Origin: an uncultured Burkholderiales bacterium
GTDB lineage: Bacteria > Pseudomonadota > Gammaproteobacteria > Burkholderiales > Burkholderiaceae
Length of the DNA stretch: 64,000 nt
Assembly (NCBI GenBank): GCA_946480465.1
Contig: CAMLJY010000004.1
Coordinates: forward strand, 62,001-126,000
Reading direction: 5' to 3'
In this document: positions 16,660 through 25,861 of the stretch, in pieces
Layout of the letters: each line of letters starts with the position of its first letter
Position numbering within the stretch: the first letter of the stretch is position 1
Translations under genes and position numbers: made by a program
The notes under the pieces: generated by a model
Databases searched by the model: none
Seen by the model: the letters and a program-made list of their open reading frames with translations, nothing else
What the model was told of the DNA's origin: nothing

Positions 16660-17355
16660 CTACCGCGCCGTGACGAACAGGCCGCGGATCAAGGGCCAGT
16701 TCACGTTGCGGAACCGCTTGCCGGTGAGTTCGACGTCGATGCCGTGGAACACCGGGTTCAGCCCGGTCGCGCGCGGACCGAGCGAGTCCTGCACGTGCAC
16801 ATGCACGTGCGGGAAATCGCTGTTGCCCGAGTTGCCGCAGCGGCCCAGCAACTGGCCGACCGCCACCTGGTCGCCTTTCGCCACCTGCACGCTGCGCTGC
16901 TGCAGGTGCGCGACGAAGACATGGCGCCCCAGTGGCGTGGAGACCACCACGTGATTGCCCGCGGGGCGTTCCCTGTCGCTGGTGCCCAGCGGGTTGTCCG
17001 GCAGGTTGCCCACCGCGGCGGACACCGCGCCGGAGACGGGTGACAGCACCGGCTGGCCCCAGCAGAAGAAGTCCTGCAACCGCGTCGGCCTGGGCAAGGA
17101 CAGCTCGCGCTCCTGCGCGCCGCCCACCTTCGAGAAGTCCACCCCATACCACTGCGCCCGCACCGCCATGTGGTGGTTGACGTTGATCGTGTCGCCCCCT
17201 TGATGGACGAACCAGCGGCCAGTGAACGGCAGCCGCAGTTCCTGGGCCTGCGCGGCCGCCGCGGCGACGGTGATCAGGGCGGCGCCGAGGATCCGCCGCC
17301 AGGCGCATGGGGTGGTGGGGCAGGGCGAGGGGGGAGATGGACGCGGCGAAGGCAT
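16660..17355 (-). CDS. M23-family (LytM) metallopeptidase, secreted
   Basis: A 231-aa exported protein. The signal peptide ends near AAAQAQ (residue 38). The peptidase core keeps the zinc-site pattern of M23 enzymes: D73 in WYGVDF, H150 in VFVAHLQ and H183/H185 in PHVHVHVQD. VLSPVSGAV and KGDQVAVGQLLGRCGNSGNS are typical of the barrel. The likely role is peptidoglycan cross-link cleavage or, if partly inactive, activation of other hydrolases. It is convergent with the YdiJ-like gene and the last gene before the low-GC island. Confidence 0.8.
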   Translation of the reverse strand: MPSPRPSPPSPCPTTPCAWRRILGAALITVAAAAAQAQELRLPFTGRWFVHQGGDTINVNHHMAVRAQWYGVDFSKVGGAQERELSLPRPTRLQDFFCWGQPVLSPVSGAVSAAVGNLPDNPLGTSDRERPAGNHVVVSTPLGRHVFVAHLQQRSVQVAKGDQVAVGQLLGRCGNSGNSDFPHVHVHVQDSLGPRATGLNPVFHGIDVELTGKRFRNVNWPLIRGLFVTAR

Positions 17356-17794
17356 GAAGGCGGGGCGGCAACCGGCGCGCCCGGGTGGGCGCGGCGCAGG
17401 ATTGGCATCTGGCGCTGCTCGCGAGGATCGTCAAGCGAACAATTCCCGCGCTTGACGTGGGTCGGTGGCTCGAAAACCCGAAGCCTCGTGGCTGGAGGGC
17501 GCGGAACAATTCGTCGGCGGATACCGAGGAGGTGTTCGGAGTGAGGGAATTGAATGACTTGGGTGGGTCGGTATTGGTGCGCCATTCTGATGAGCATGGG
17601 TGGCCGCTTCAGACTGGTCAGAGTCATTCGCAGGCGGGGGCTGAGCGGCCGCTTCGGCCGTCACCCGACATTCCCTGAGTACCGATCAATCCGCGGAGAT
17701 GTCAAAAGCTCCCCACCTGCTGGCTAGAACCAAATGAGACACCAGCAGCGGGAAGTAGCTCCGGCCTGCATCGGCAAAAGTTCAGGGGAATCGA
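17356..17794. other. intergenic region, left edge of low-GC island
   Basis: No gene is supported in these 439 bases. From about 17440 the DNA becomes clearly less GC-rich than the flanks and keeps that character into the ATPase gene. It contains a GC-rich dyad, GCGGCCGCTTCGGCCG, at about 17645-17660. A left island boundary is plausible here, but no integrase, tRNA or clear att repeat is visible. Confidence 0.4.
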
Positions 17795-20700
17795 ATGACA
17801 AATGATCCTGCCGGCTCGACTTGGAAAAAGTGGGACTTGCACGTCCACACGCCGTCGTCGCTGGTCCACAACTACCCCGGCGCCAGCCAAGACGAAGCCT
17901 GGGAAGCCTTCCTGACGGACCTTGAAGCCTTGCCACCAGAGTTCAAGGCCATAGGCATCAACGACTACATCTTCATCGATGGCTACGAGCGCGCGCGCAA
18001 GGCCAAGCTCGAACAAGGCCGGCTCAAAAACATCGATCTCCTGCTGCCGGTCATTGAGCTGCGTTTGGACAAGTTCGCCGGGGTGGTCAAGAAGGATAAG
18101 GACGGCACCTATTCACAGTCCGGCTGGAACCGCATCAACCTGCACGTCATCTTCGACGCTATGGACCCGGCGGTCATCCAGCAGCAGTTCCTCAACGCGC
18201 TGACTCCGAGCTACCAACTGATTCCGGACTCAAGCGACTTGAAGGGCAAGTGGAACGCCGTGATCACCCGAGAAAGCCTGGCTGAGCTTGGGAAGATGAT
18301 CGTCGACTCAGCGCCGCCTGAGAAAAAGGCGGACTACGCGTCTCATTTGCTGGAGGGTTTCAACAACCTCTGTGTGAGCTTGGAGAAGGTCGTCGCTGCC
18401 CTGGAGAAACCCTACTTCGCCGGCAAGTTTCTGGTCGCCGTCGGTAAGACCGAATGGGCCAACCTCAAGTGGGACGACCAATCCATCGCCGAGAAGCGCA
18501 ACATCATCAACCAAGCCGATCTGGTATTCACCGCAGCCGCGAACCCTGCGGAATACCACGCGGCGCGCAAGAAGCTCTCCGAGTCCAACGTCAAGGCCAC
18601 GCTGCTCGACTGCTCCGACGCGCACGCGCCGAGGGCGTCGGAGGACAAGGACCGCGTCGGCAACTGCTTCACCTGGATCAAGGCCGACGCGACCTTCGAC
18701 GGCCTCGTCCAAGCCATCACCGAATTCGAGGACCGCGTATTCATCGGCGACACGCCGCCCAAGCGGCTCCTGGTCGAGGCCAACCGCACCAAATACGCCT
18801 CCAGTATCCGCATCAACCGCAAGGTCGGCTCCACGCTGGCCGATCCTTGGTTCAACGTGGACATGCCGCTGAGCCATGACTTGGTCGCCATCATCGGCAA
18901 CAAGGGGAGCGGCAAGAGCGCGATGGCCGACATCGCCGCGCTGGCCGGTGACACCAAGAACTTCAAGAGCTTTTCGTTCCTCAAGGACACGCGGTTTCGC
19001 AACCCGAGGAATAAGCTCGCGCAGCACTTCCTCGGCGCACTCGGCTGGCACGACGGCACCGAGTCCGAGCGCCAGCTCGACCAAGACCCGTCGGAGACAA
19101 GCGTCGAGCGGGTGAAGTATCTGCCACAGAGCTACCTCGAGACGCTGTGCAACGAGCTCGGCGACGGCGGCTCGGCGACGTTCGACACCGAGCTGCGCAA
19201 GATCATCTACACGCACGTTCCGGAAGATGCGCGGCTGGGCTACACGTCCATGGACGAGTTGCTCGACTTCAAGGTCGCGGAGATCGACAGCGCGCGCGAG
19301 CAGGTCGTCAAGGAAATCTCCAAGGCCAATGCGGAGATTCTGCAGACCGAGCGTAGGCTGACGCCGGAATTCAAACAGTCGCTGCAAGAGCAGCTCGATG
19401 CCAAGGTCGCTGAATTCAACGCCCTGGTGGCATCTAAGCCCGCCCAGGTGGAAGACCCCACGGCGTCGGAAGCGGCCCAGGAGGAGTCGAAGGCGGCCAC
19501 CGAGAAGATTCAAGCCCTTGAAGACGAGCTCAAAAAGCTGGGCAATGAAGAGAAGCTTCTCCGCGACAAGAAGGCCGCCGAGGCGAAGCGGCAAGCCGTG
19601 CTGAGCCGCATCGTCCAAGCCATCGCGAACCACAAGAAGGCCTACGAGCAGTTCGTCGCGGAGTTGGCACCCATGCTCGCCGAAGCTGGCGCGGCCGTAG
19701 AGGCGTCCGAGGTGGTCGAGCTGAGGATCGACACGTCGCGGATTGACGCGCTCGGCAAGACAACCAAGGAATCCATCGCGTCCATCGACGCGGCCCTCGC
19801 CAATCAAGAACTCACAGGCCTGTCCAAGCGGCGCGAGGCGGCCGAGGCGGCGATGGCTGACATCAAGAGCAAGCTCGGCGAGAAGCAGCGCCTGTTCATC
19901 ATCTTCAAGGATCAGGTCGCCAAGTGGGAGCGCGCCCAAGCGGAGCTCACCGGCAGCAAGGACAAGCCGCAGTCCATTGAATGGTTCAAAGCTGAGATTG
20001 AGTCGCTGGCCGCCCTGCCCGTCAAGCTGGCGGAGCTGCGGGCGCGCCGCGTGGAACTGGCCAAGACGGTCCACGAGCAACTGGGCAAGACGGTCGAGGA
20101 ATACCGCCGCCTGTATGGGCCGGTGCAGGAATTCGTCAAATCCGCCGCGCAGATGGACATGCACCTACCGCTGGATTTTGCGGTGCGGATCGAAGAGTCG
20201 GACTTCCAAGACCAATTCTTTCCTCGAATCAATCGGCAGGCGCGCGGAAGTTTTGCCGGCGTTGACGAAAGCGGCCAGCTCATGCGTGGATTGCTCAAAG
20301 AGGTCAACTTCGGAGACGTGGAGTCGACGCTGAATTTCCTCGAGACCATCGACGACATGCTGCACTTCGACCGGCGTGAGTCCGGCGGCGGCCGCGAGAC
20401 CAGGATCGCCGACCAACTCCGAAAAGGCGGAGAGCCCCAGGACATCCTCGACTACCTCTACGGCATGAGCTATCTCGAACCGCGGTATTCACTCACGTTC
20501 GACGGCCAAGAGATCAGCCAGCTTTCGCCGGGCGAGCGCGGCCTGCTCTTGCTGGTCTTCTACCTGTTGGTGGACAAGGACGACATTCCGATCATCATCG
20601 ACCAGCCCGAGGAGAACCTGGACAACCAGACCATCTTCAAGGTGCTGGTCAAGTGCATCAAGGCGGCCAAGCAGCGGCGCCAGGTCATCATGGTGACACA

Positions 20701-20887
20701 CAACCCCAATTTGGCGGTGGTGTGCGATGCAGAACAAATCATCTGCGCGACCTGCGACAAGGCGACCAACACGTTCAACTACGTCTCGGGCGGCATCGAG
20801 TCGCCGGTAATCAAGGCCATCGTCGTTGAAATTCTCGAGGGCACCGAGCCTGCCTTCAAGAATCGGAAGCGCAAGTACGGTCTTTGA
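17795..20887 (+). CDS. PHP-domain SMC/ABC-type ATPase, TrlF-like, putative defence protein
   Basis: A 1030-aa protein. Residues 10-330 form a PHP-type metallo-hydrolase domain: DLHVHTPSS (14-22), GINDYIFIDGYERA, VIELRLD and DCSDAH. Walker A is GNKGSGKSA (from 368). A long coiled coil covers about 495-780 (EEKLLRDKKAAEAKRQAVLS and similar). The ABC signature QLSPGERGLL (from 908), Walker B IPIIIDQPEENLDNQ (from 931) and H-loop VTHNPN (966) complete an SMC/Rad50-like ATPase. The layout matches proteins named TrlF-family AAA-like ATPases, from memory. PHP or nuclease domains fused to such ATPases are frequent in anti-phage systems; that role is inferred. The base composition is lower in GC than its neighbours. 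No partner gene is adjacent. Confidence 0.8.
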   Translation: MTNDPAGSTWKKWDLHVHTPSSLVHNYPGASQDEAWEAFLTDLEALPPEFKAIGINDYIFIDGYERARKAKLEQGRLKNIDLLLPVIELRLDKFAGVVKKDKDGTYSQSGWNRINLHVIFDAMDPAVIQQQFLNALTPSYQLIPDSSDLKGKWNAVITRESLAELGKMIVDSAPPEKKADYASHLLEGFNNLCVSLEKVVAALEKPYFAGKFLVAVGKTEWANLKWDDQSIAEKRNIINQADLVFTAAANPAEYHAARKKLSESNVKATLLDCSDAHAPRASEDKDRVGNCFTWIKADATFDGLVQAITEFEDRVFIGDTPPKRLLVEANRTKYASSIRINRKVGSTLADPWFNVDMPLSHDLVAIIGNKGSGKSAMADIAALAGDTKNFKSFSFLKDTRFRNPRNKLAQHFLGALGWHDGTESERQLDQDPSETSVERVKYLPQSYLETLCNELGDGGSATFDTELRKIIYTHVPEDARLGYTSMDELLDFKVAEIDSAREQVVKEISKANAEILQTERRLTPEFKQSLQEQLDAKVAEFNALVASKPAQVEDPTASEAAQEESKAATEKIQALEDELKKLGNEEKLLRDKKAAEAKRQAVLSRIVQAIANHKKAYEQFVAELAPMLAEAGAAVEASEVVELRIDTSRIDALGKTTKESIASIDAALANQELTGLSKRREAAEAAMADIKSKLGEKQRLFIIFKDQVAKWERAQAELTGSKDKPQSIEWFKAEIESLAALPVKLAELRARRVELAKTVHEQLGKTVEEYRRLYGPVQEFVKSAAQMDMHLPLDFAVRIEESDFQDQFFPRINRQARGSFAGVDESGQLMRGLLKEVNFGDVESTLNFLETIDDMLHFDRRESGGGRETRIADQLRKGGEPQDILDYLYGMSYLEPRYSLTFDGQEISQLSPGERGLLLLVFYLLVDKDDIPIIIDQPEENLDNQTIFKVLVKCIKAAKQRRQVIMVTHNPNLAVVCDAEQIICATCDKATNTFNYVSGGIESPVIKAIVVEILEGTEPAFKNRKRKYGL

Positions 20888-21528
20888 TGGCGGTACGCTG
20901 GCGCTCAAAGGCTTAGACGTCACCGCCGTGGACACGTCGAAGGACTGCTTGATGTCGGTGCTCGGTCGCAGCAGAAACAGCCGCGACTGACGGCAGCCGC
21001 TGCTGAACAGCCACTTCCCGCCCTTCACCCACCCCCACGTTCCCCCTCGGCCCGGCACCGCCTCCCGTTCCCCGCAGCACCGCCTCGCCCACCTGCCTTT
21101 CCAGCGCCACCAGCATGCGCCGGCTTGCGCAGAGGCGTGGGCTTTCAGCAGCAGGGGCCGAGCCTGCCCGCGTGCGGGCGGCGGCGAGGAATTCCCGGCC
21201 GGTCTGGTCGAGTTGCCGGAAACAGGGATCGCGCATCTGCGACAGCCGTTCGCGCAATGTGGTTTCAATTCAAACGCCTGGCGCTTGTCGTGAACTTCGC
21301 CGCCCATGCGGCCGCCGGGTGTCCATCATCCATTTGAAGGCGCCGGCCACCCACGACGAGCCACCGGCAATGGGGGCGATGGGGTGATAGCGCAAACGGG
21401 ATTCGTGCAAGCGGATTTGCCGCGGTGAGCGCAAGGGTCTGCCGCAGAAGCGGGTGGCGGCACCGATCCGAATGCGGGCATGCGCGTTGCCGCCGATCAA
21501 TCCAATTCATACACAAAGGAGTCAGGTC
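20888..21528. other. intergenic region after the PHP-ATPase
   Basis: These 641 bases hold no gene I can support. A minus-strand frame at 20913-21257 (114 codons, starting MRERLSQMRDPCFRQLDQTG) looks slightly gene-like at its beginning but matches no family known to me and becomes Gly/Arg-rich. It may be a relic. GC rises back to the local norm by about 21000, which marks the right edge of the island. The last 15 bases before 21529 carry AAGGAGTC, the ribosome site of the next gene. Confidence 0.35.
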
Positions 21529-22359
21529 ATGAACCGAATGGGAACCCGGACACTGATGCTCGCGCTCGCGGCCCCGTTGGCGCTTGGCACGCTCGCGTTG
21601 CCATCTGCCGCCCTGGCCCAGCAGGCCGCCGCCACCCACGCAGGCCAGCGCAGCGAAGCCCGCGACACGCTGCAGGAGGCGCAGCGTGTGGTGCGCAAGA
21701 TGCAGGCCGACGCGGACCTGCGCCAGCAGATGCAGCGGGCGCAAGGCCTGTTCGTGCTGCCCAACTTCGCACGCGCCGGGCTCGGCGTGGGCGTGAAGGG
21801 CGGTGAAGGCGTGCTGCTGGCGCGCACCGGCACCAACCAGTGGAGCAACCCGGCCTTCTACAACGTGGGCGGCATCACCGTGGGGGCGCAGGCCGGCGCC
21901 TCGGCCGGCCAGATGGCCATGCTGCTGATGACGAAGCAGGCGGTGGACAGCTTCCGGCAGCAGAACAACTTCTCGCTCAATGCCAACGCAGGCCTTTCGA
22001 TCATCGACTGGTCCGCACGTGCGCAGGCCTCGGCCGGCAAGGGCGACGTGGTCGTCTGGTCGGACACCGAAGGCCTGTTCGCCGGCGCCACCATCGGAGT
22101 CAGCGACATCCAGTTCGACGAGGAAGAGAACCGGGCGTTCTACGCCCTCTCGGAACGCCGCGCCAACCCGGCGGCCGTGTTGGACAGTCCGCCTTCCACC
22201 GCCCCGCAGGCGGCGCGGCAGCTGCGCATGACGGTGGCGTCGGCAGCCAACGACTCCACTACCTCGCGCGGCACCCAGCCGCGCGCGGAGAACGATGTCG
22301 TCGTGGGCAGCAACGCGCCGGGCGCGGGCATGCGCGCTGCGCGCACCGACCGCAACTGA
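21529..22359 (+). CDS. SYLF/YSC84-domain secreted protein
   Basis: A 276-aa exported protein. The signal peptide ends near ALAQQAA (residue 28). A SYLF domain covers about residues 40-200, with GLFVLPNFARAGLGVGVKGG, YNVGGITVGAQAGAS and VVVWSDTEGLFAGATIGVS. The last 70 residues are a Ser/Ala/Arg-rich tail without recognisable structure. The domain is close to the C-terminal half of 9862-11133, so the two are paralogues, this one lacking DUF4142. The start at 21529 has AAGGAGTC upstream. Confidence 0.85.
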   Translation: MNRMGTRTLMLALAAPLALGTLALPSAALAQQAAATHAGQRSEARDTLQEAQRVVRKMQADADLRQQMQRAQGLFVLPNFARAGLGVGVKGGEGVLLARTGTNQWSNPAFYNVGGITVGAQAGASAGQMAMLLMTKQAVDSFRQQNNFSLNANAGLSIIDWSARAQASAGKGDVVVWSDTEGLFAGATIGVSDIQFDEEENRAFYALSERRANPAAVLDSPPSTAPQAARQLRMTVASAANDSTTSRGTQPRAENDVVVGSNAPGAGMRAARTDRN

Positions 22360-22565
22360 GCCCGGCCGACACGCCGCGCGCCGCGCCGCCACCGCCGCGC
22401 TGCCCGGCGCGTGAATTGCGGCGCCGGTGCCAATGCCGGACACCACGCCGCAGGCCGGGGTGGCGGTGGCGATGTCTCGGGTGGCGCTCGGCGTAGGGGT
22501 ACGGGGGCGCTGTCCGGGCATGTTGTCCGGGCGCCTGGCCGTGCAGGCGGTTCGCGGCCCGGGCG

Positions 22566-23400
22566 TCACGCCGGCTCTTCGGCGCCGAAGTCGTCCATCT
22601 GGATCAACCGGTGGGCCGCGCGCAGGTCGGCCAGCGCGGCCGCGGAGTCGCGCGCTTCGGCGGCGGCCAGCTCCAGCGACCGATGGGCAGGCCAAACTGC
22701 TCGCGCACGCGGCCGTAGCCGGTCATCACCAGCAGCGCGGTCTGCTGCAGCGCGGCGCCCAGCGCCGGCAGCGAGATGGCGCGGCCCGCGGCCAGGCATT
22801 CCATCAGCATGCGCCAGCCCTGGCCCACGCAGGCTTCGCCGCCGATGACCCAGTCCATGGGCACGAAGACGTCCTCGCCGCGCACCGGGCCGTTCATGAA
22901 CGCGGAGTCCATCGGCCGGTGGCGCCGGCCGATGTCCAGCCCGGGCGTGGGCACGGGTACCAGCGCGCAGGTGATGCCCAGCTGCTGCCGGCCCGCGGGC
23001 CGTGCCGGGTCCACCGCCTGGAAGGCCAGGCCCACCAGGTTGGCGACCGGGGCCAGCGTGATGTAGCGCTTGTCGAAGCGCACGCTGAAGCCGCGCTGCC
23101 GGCGGCCGCCGGCCTCGCGCTCGGTGAGCGTGCCGGTGTCGGGGATCGACGCGGCATCGGACCCGGCGTAGGGCGAGGTCAGGGCGAAGCAGGGCAGCTC
23201 GCGGCCATCGGCCAGGCGGGGCAGGTGGTGCTGCTTCTGTGCGGCAGTGCCATAACGCATCAGAAGCTCGGCCGGGCCGAGCGAATCGGGCACCATCACC
23301 GTCACCGCGGCGGCCACGTTGGCGGTGGCGATGCGGGTGAGCACTTCGCCGTGGGCGAAGTGGCCGAGGCCGGAGCGCCGGCGCGCGGCGGTCCGGCGGC
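22566..23400 (-). pseudogene. acyl-CoA dehydrogenase (FadE-type) fragment
   Basis: A minus-strand reading frame matches the interior of E. coli-type FadE: GLGHFAHGEVLTRIATANVA, VMVPDSLGPAELLMRYGT, SDAASIPDTGTLTERE, FDKRYITLAPVANLVGLAF, DVFVPMDWVIGGE and GWRMLMECLAAGRAISLPAL. This is about 270 of about 800 residues. The start, active-site end and C-terminal extension are missing. The frame breaks after FGLPIGRW, where a different frame carries on with LELAAAEARDSAAALADLRA. The upstream end runs straight into DNA shared with the PRC-barrel copy 1 promoter region, so the duplication boundary may have cut the gene. Confidence 0.8.
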
Positions 23401-23766
23401 ACTCCGCGGGCCACCAAGGAACCGTCAAGGGTGTGGAGGTGCGCGTGCCGCCGCGGTCGCGGCGCGCATCTGCGTCTCACGCTGGGGGCGGCGCACAAGA
23501 CGTGGGCGGAAAGAGGGTCCGAACGGGTTGCCGCTGTGGCGCTCGCCGGCATGCAGGCCTTCCCGATCGGGCACTGCGGCAGCCGGTGGGCGCAGGGTCA
23601 GGCCGCTGGTTCGGCGGATGCCGCCGTGCGTCCGCTTCCTGCGCCGCCGGTACGGAGCTTGCCGCGTCTCGCGTGGCCGTGGCGCACGCCGCGGCGCGAA
23701 CCGTGGCGCGAACCGTGGCGCGAACCGTGGCGCGAACCGTGGCGCCAGACGCCCGAAGGAGCAGAC
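23401..23766. other. duplicated leader region of PRC-barrel copy 2
   Basis: No gene is supported in these 366 bases. From about 23515 to the start codon the DNA resembles 6365-6577, upstream of PRC-barrel copy 1: GCAGGCCTTCCCGATCGG against GCAGGCTTTCCCGATCGG, and GAGCTTGCCGCG against GGGCTTGCCGCG. It ends in the 12-bp tandem repeat annotated separately. Confidence 0.55.
23695..23742 (+). repeat. 12-bp tandem repeat, four copies, in a 5' leader
   Basis: CGCGAACCGTGG occurs four times in perfect tandem at 23695, 23707, 23719 and 23731, ending 24 bases before the start codon of PRC-barrel copy 2. The corresponding leader of copy 1 has the same unit only once (6541-6552). The array therefore expanded after duplication. 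Confidence 0.9.
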
Positions 23767-24507
23767 ATGCAGAACCAACCGGCCAGTGAATTGATCGGCC
23801 GCACCGTTTCCGCTACCGATGGCGAGGTCGGCCGCATCGTGGACCTCTTCGTCGACGATGCGCAGTGGGCCGTGCGCTACCTGGTCGTCGACACCGGCAG
23901 CTGGCTGGCCTCGAGGCGCGTGCTGCTGTCTCCGGCCAGCGTGGTGGCCGAGGCCCTGGCCGTGGGGCCGCTGCCGGTGGCCCTGACGCGCGAGCAGGTG
24001 GAGCGCAGCCCCGACGTGGACACCGAGAAGCCGGTGTCGCGGCAGTACGAGATCGCCCATTCATTGCACTACGGCTACGACACCTACTGGAGCGGGCCTT
24101 CGCTGTGGGGCGCCGGCATGCTGCCTTCCATCCGCCACGGCATGGTGCCGGGCGTGGCGCCGGGGCTGGTGCGGCCGCCGCTGGGCAGCGGGCCGGCGAA
24201 TGCCGAGCCGCCCACCGAGGTGCAGGAGCTGGCCATGCAGGCCGAGCAGGAGGCGCAGCGAAGCCACTTGCGCAGCGCGCGCGAGATCATCGGCTACCAC
24301 GTCGATGCGCGCGACGGCCGCGTCGGCACGCTCGACGACCTGCTGGTGGATGGCCGCAGCTGGGCGGTGCGGCATCTCGTCGTCGACGCCAAGCCCTGGT
24401 GGCCGGGCGGGCACGTGCGCGTGGCGCCGGCGCTGGCGAGCGAGGTCGACTGGAGTGGCCGCGTCCTTCGCCTGCAATGCCGCCGCGACGAGGTGCCGAA
24501 GTCCTAG
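23767..24507 (+). CDS. double PRC-barrel protein, copy 2
   Basis: A 246-aa protein with two PRC-barrel domains: LIGRTVSATDGEVGRIVDLF near the start and IIGYHVDARDGRVGTLDDLL in the second half. The spacer carries YDTYWSGPSLWG and a Met/Pro/Gly-rich stretch. It is the paralogue of 6578-7318, with differences spread evenly and no gaps. The start at 23767 follows GAAGGAGC. In this copy the downstream neighbour is an M50 protease in place of HtrA. Confidence 0.85.
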   Translation: MQNQPASELIGRTVSATDGEVGRIVDLFVDDAQWAVRYLVVDTGSWLASRRVLLSPASVVAEALAVGPLPVALTREQVERSPDVDTEKPVSRQYEIAHSLHYGYDTYWSGPSLWGAGMLPSIRHGMVPGVAPGLVRPPLGSGPANAEPPTEVQELAMQAEQEAQRSHLRSAREIIGYHVDARDGRVGTLDDLLVDGRSWAVRHLVVDAKPWWPGGHVRVAPALASEVDWSGRVLRLQCRRDEVPKS

Positions 24508-24565
24508 AAGGCACTGTGCCGGCGCGCTGCCACCCGCCGGCCTTCAGCCCACCGCCAGGTCGCCA

Positions 24566-25759
24566 TCAGGCCACGGCGGTGCTGCCGCGCAGCGCGAGCC
24601 ACTTGTCGATGTCCTCCAGCCGCAACAGGCCGTGCAGGCGGCCGTCGGAGACCACGGGCACCGGCAGGGGCGTGGCGGTGCCACGCCCGGCGATGGCGCC
24701 GGCCACGTCGGCCGCGTCTTGCGCCGGCTCGGCCACCAGCAGCTCGCTGGCTGGCTTCATGATCTCGCCGACGCGGCGCAGCGCGCGTTCGGCCACCGGC
24801 ACCCGCTGCACGTCGGGCAGCCCCACCAGGCCGACCAGCCTGCCGCCGTCCAGCACTGGAAAGCTGCGCTGGTCGGATGCCAGCAGGTGTTCGTCGATGA
24901 GCGCAGTCACGCTGGTGTCGGGCGTCACGCTGTCGACGTCGGCCCGCATCAGCTGCGACACCGGCACGCCCTCCAGCGCGCGCTGCGCGAGCAACTGGCG
25001 GTAGCTGAGCAGCGCCGCGTTGTGCAGGAACCAGCCGATCAGCGCCAGCCACATCCCGGGCAGCACGCCGGTGCCGAACACCGGCACCCAGAGCCCGAAG
25101 GCCATGCCGACGCCCATGGCGATCAGCAGCAGGCCGAAGGCGCGGCCCAGGCCCGCCGCCCAGCGCGTGGCGCGCACCACGTTGCCGGTGGCGCCCCACA
25201 GCAGCGCGCGCAGCACGCGGCCGCCATCGAGCGGGAAGCCCGGCACCAGGTTGAACAGCGCCAGAACGATGTTGACCGGCCCGAGCCACAGGATCACCGT
25301 GGCCGCCGGCCCCGCGGCCGCGAGCGTCGCGGCGGGGTCTTCCGGAGCGGCCCCCCCGGCGAGTGCCATCGCGGCGCCGATGAACGTGCAGGCCGCGCCG
25401 ATCACCAGGCTGGTCAGCGGACCGACGATCGCCATCCAGAACTCGTCTTTCCAACGGCGCGGCTCGTGTTCGAGCTGAGCCACGCCGCCGAAGACGAACA
25501 GCGTGATGCGCTTCACCCGCACCCCCAGGGCAACCCCGACCAGCGCATGCGACAACTCGTGCACCAGCACCGAAACCACCAGCAGCGCGGCGGCGGCCAG
25601 CGCGGTGAGCCAGTGCGTGACCGCGCCCCATTGCGGATGCCAGGCCGGAAATACGCCGAGTGCCAGGCCGGAGGTGACCAGTGCGAAGACGATCAGCAGG
25701 CTCCAGTCCAGCGCGATGTCGACGCCGGCCAGGCGGCCGATCCGAAAGCCAATGTTCAT
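24566..25759 (-). CDS. site-2 protease (M50) with two CBS domains
   Basis: A 397-aa intramembrane zinc metalloprotease. Six hydrophobic segments carry the two M50 motifs, HELSH (residues 67-71) and NLVPGFPLDGGRV, with metal-binding Asp at D178. Residues 285-395 hold two CBS modules (VSQLMRADVDSVTPDTSV and VGEIMKPASELLV), which usually sense adenine nucleotides. Substrates of this group include anti-sigma factors or damaged membrane proteins; none can be named here. It is convergent with PRC-barrel copy 2. Confidence 0.9.
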   Translation of the reverse strand: MNIGFRIGRLAGVDIALDWSLLIVFALVTSGLALGVFPAWHPQWGAVTHWLTALAAAALLVVSVLVHELSHALVGVALGVRVKRITLFVFGGVAQLEHEPRRWKDEFWMAIVGPLTSLVIGAACTFIGAAMALAGGAAPEDPAATLAAAGPAATVILWLGPVNIVLALFNLVPGFPLDGGRVLRALLWGATGNVVRATRWAAGLGRAFGLLLIAMGVGMAFGLWVPVFGTGVLPGMWLALIGWFLHNAALLSYRQLLAQRALEGVPVSQLMRADVDSVTPDTSVTALIDEHLLASDQRSFPVLDGGRLVGLVGLPDVQRVPVAERALRRVGEIMKPASELLVAEPAQDAADVAGAIAGRGTATPLPVPVVSDGRLHGLLRLEDIDKWLALRGSTAVA

Positions 25760-25861
25760 TCCACTTCTCCCGCCTTGTCAGGATTGCCGCAAGGTTGACG
25801 TGTCCATCGTGCGCTAGGTTTCTCGAATGTCGTTGACCCGTTGTCTGGGGGCAAGGCAGCG

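Noticed and set aside
17796..17806. ACAAATGA inside the PHP-ATPase start region resembles the operator motif
   Set aside because: It lies in the first codons of the gene, lacks the left arm and the last T, and fits simple coding sequence (MTNDP).
20913..21257. Minus-strand frame after the PHP-ATPase as a partner gene
   Set aside because: The beginning looks slightly gene-like, but there is no recognisable family or ribosome site and the rest is low-complexity.
22604..23428. Working acyl-CoA dehydrogenase
   Set aside because: Only an internal third of FadE is present, both ends are missing and the frame shifts after FGLPIGRW.
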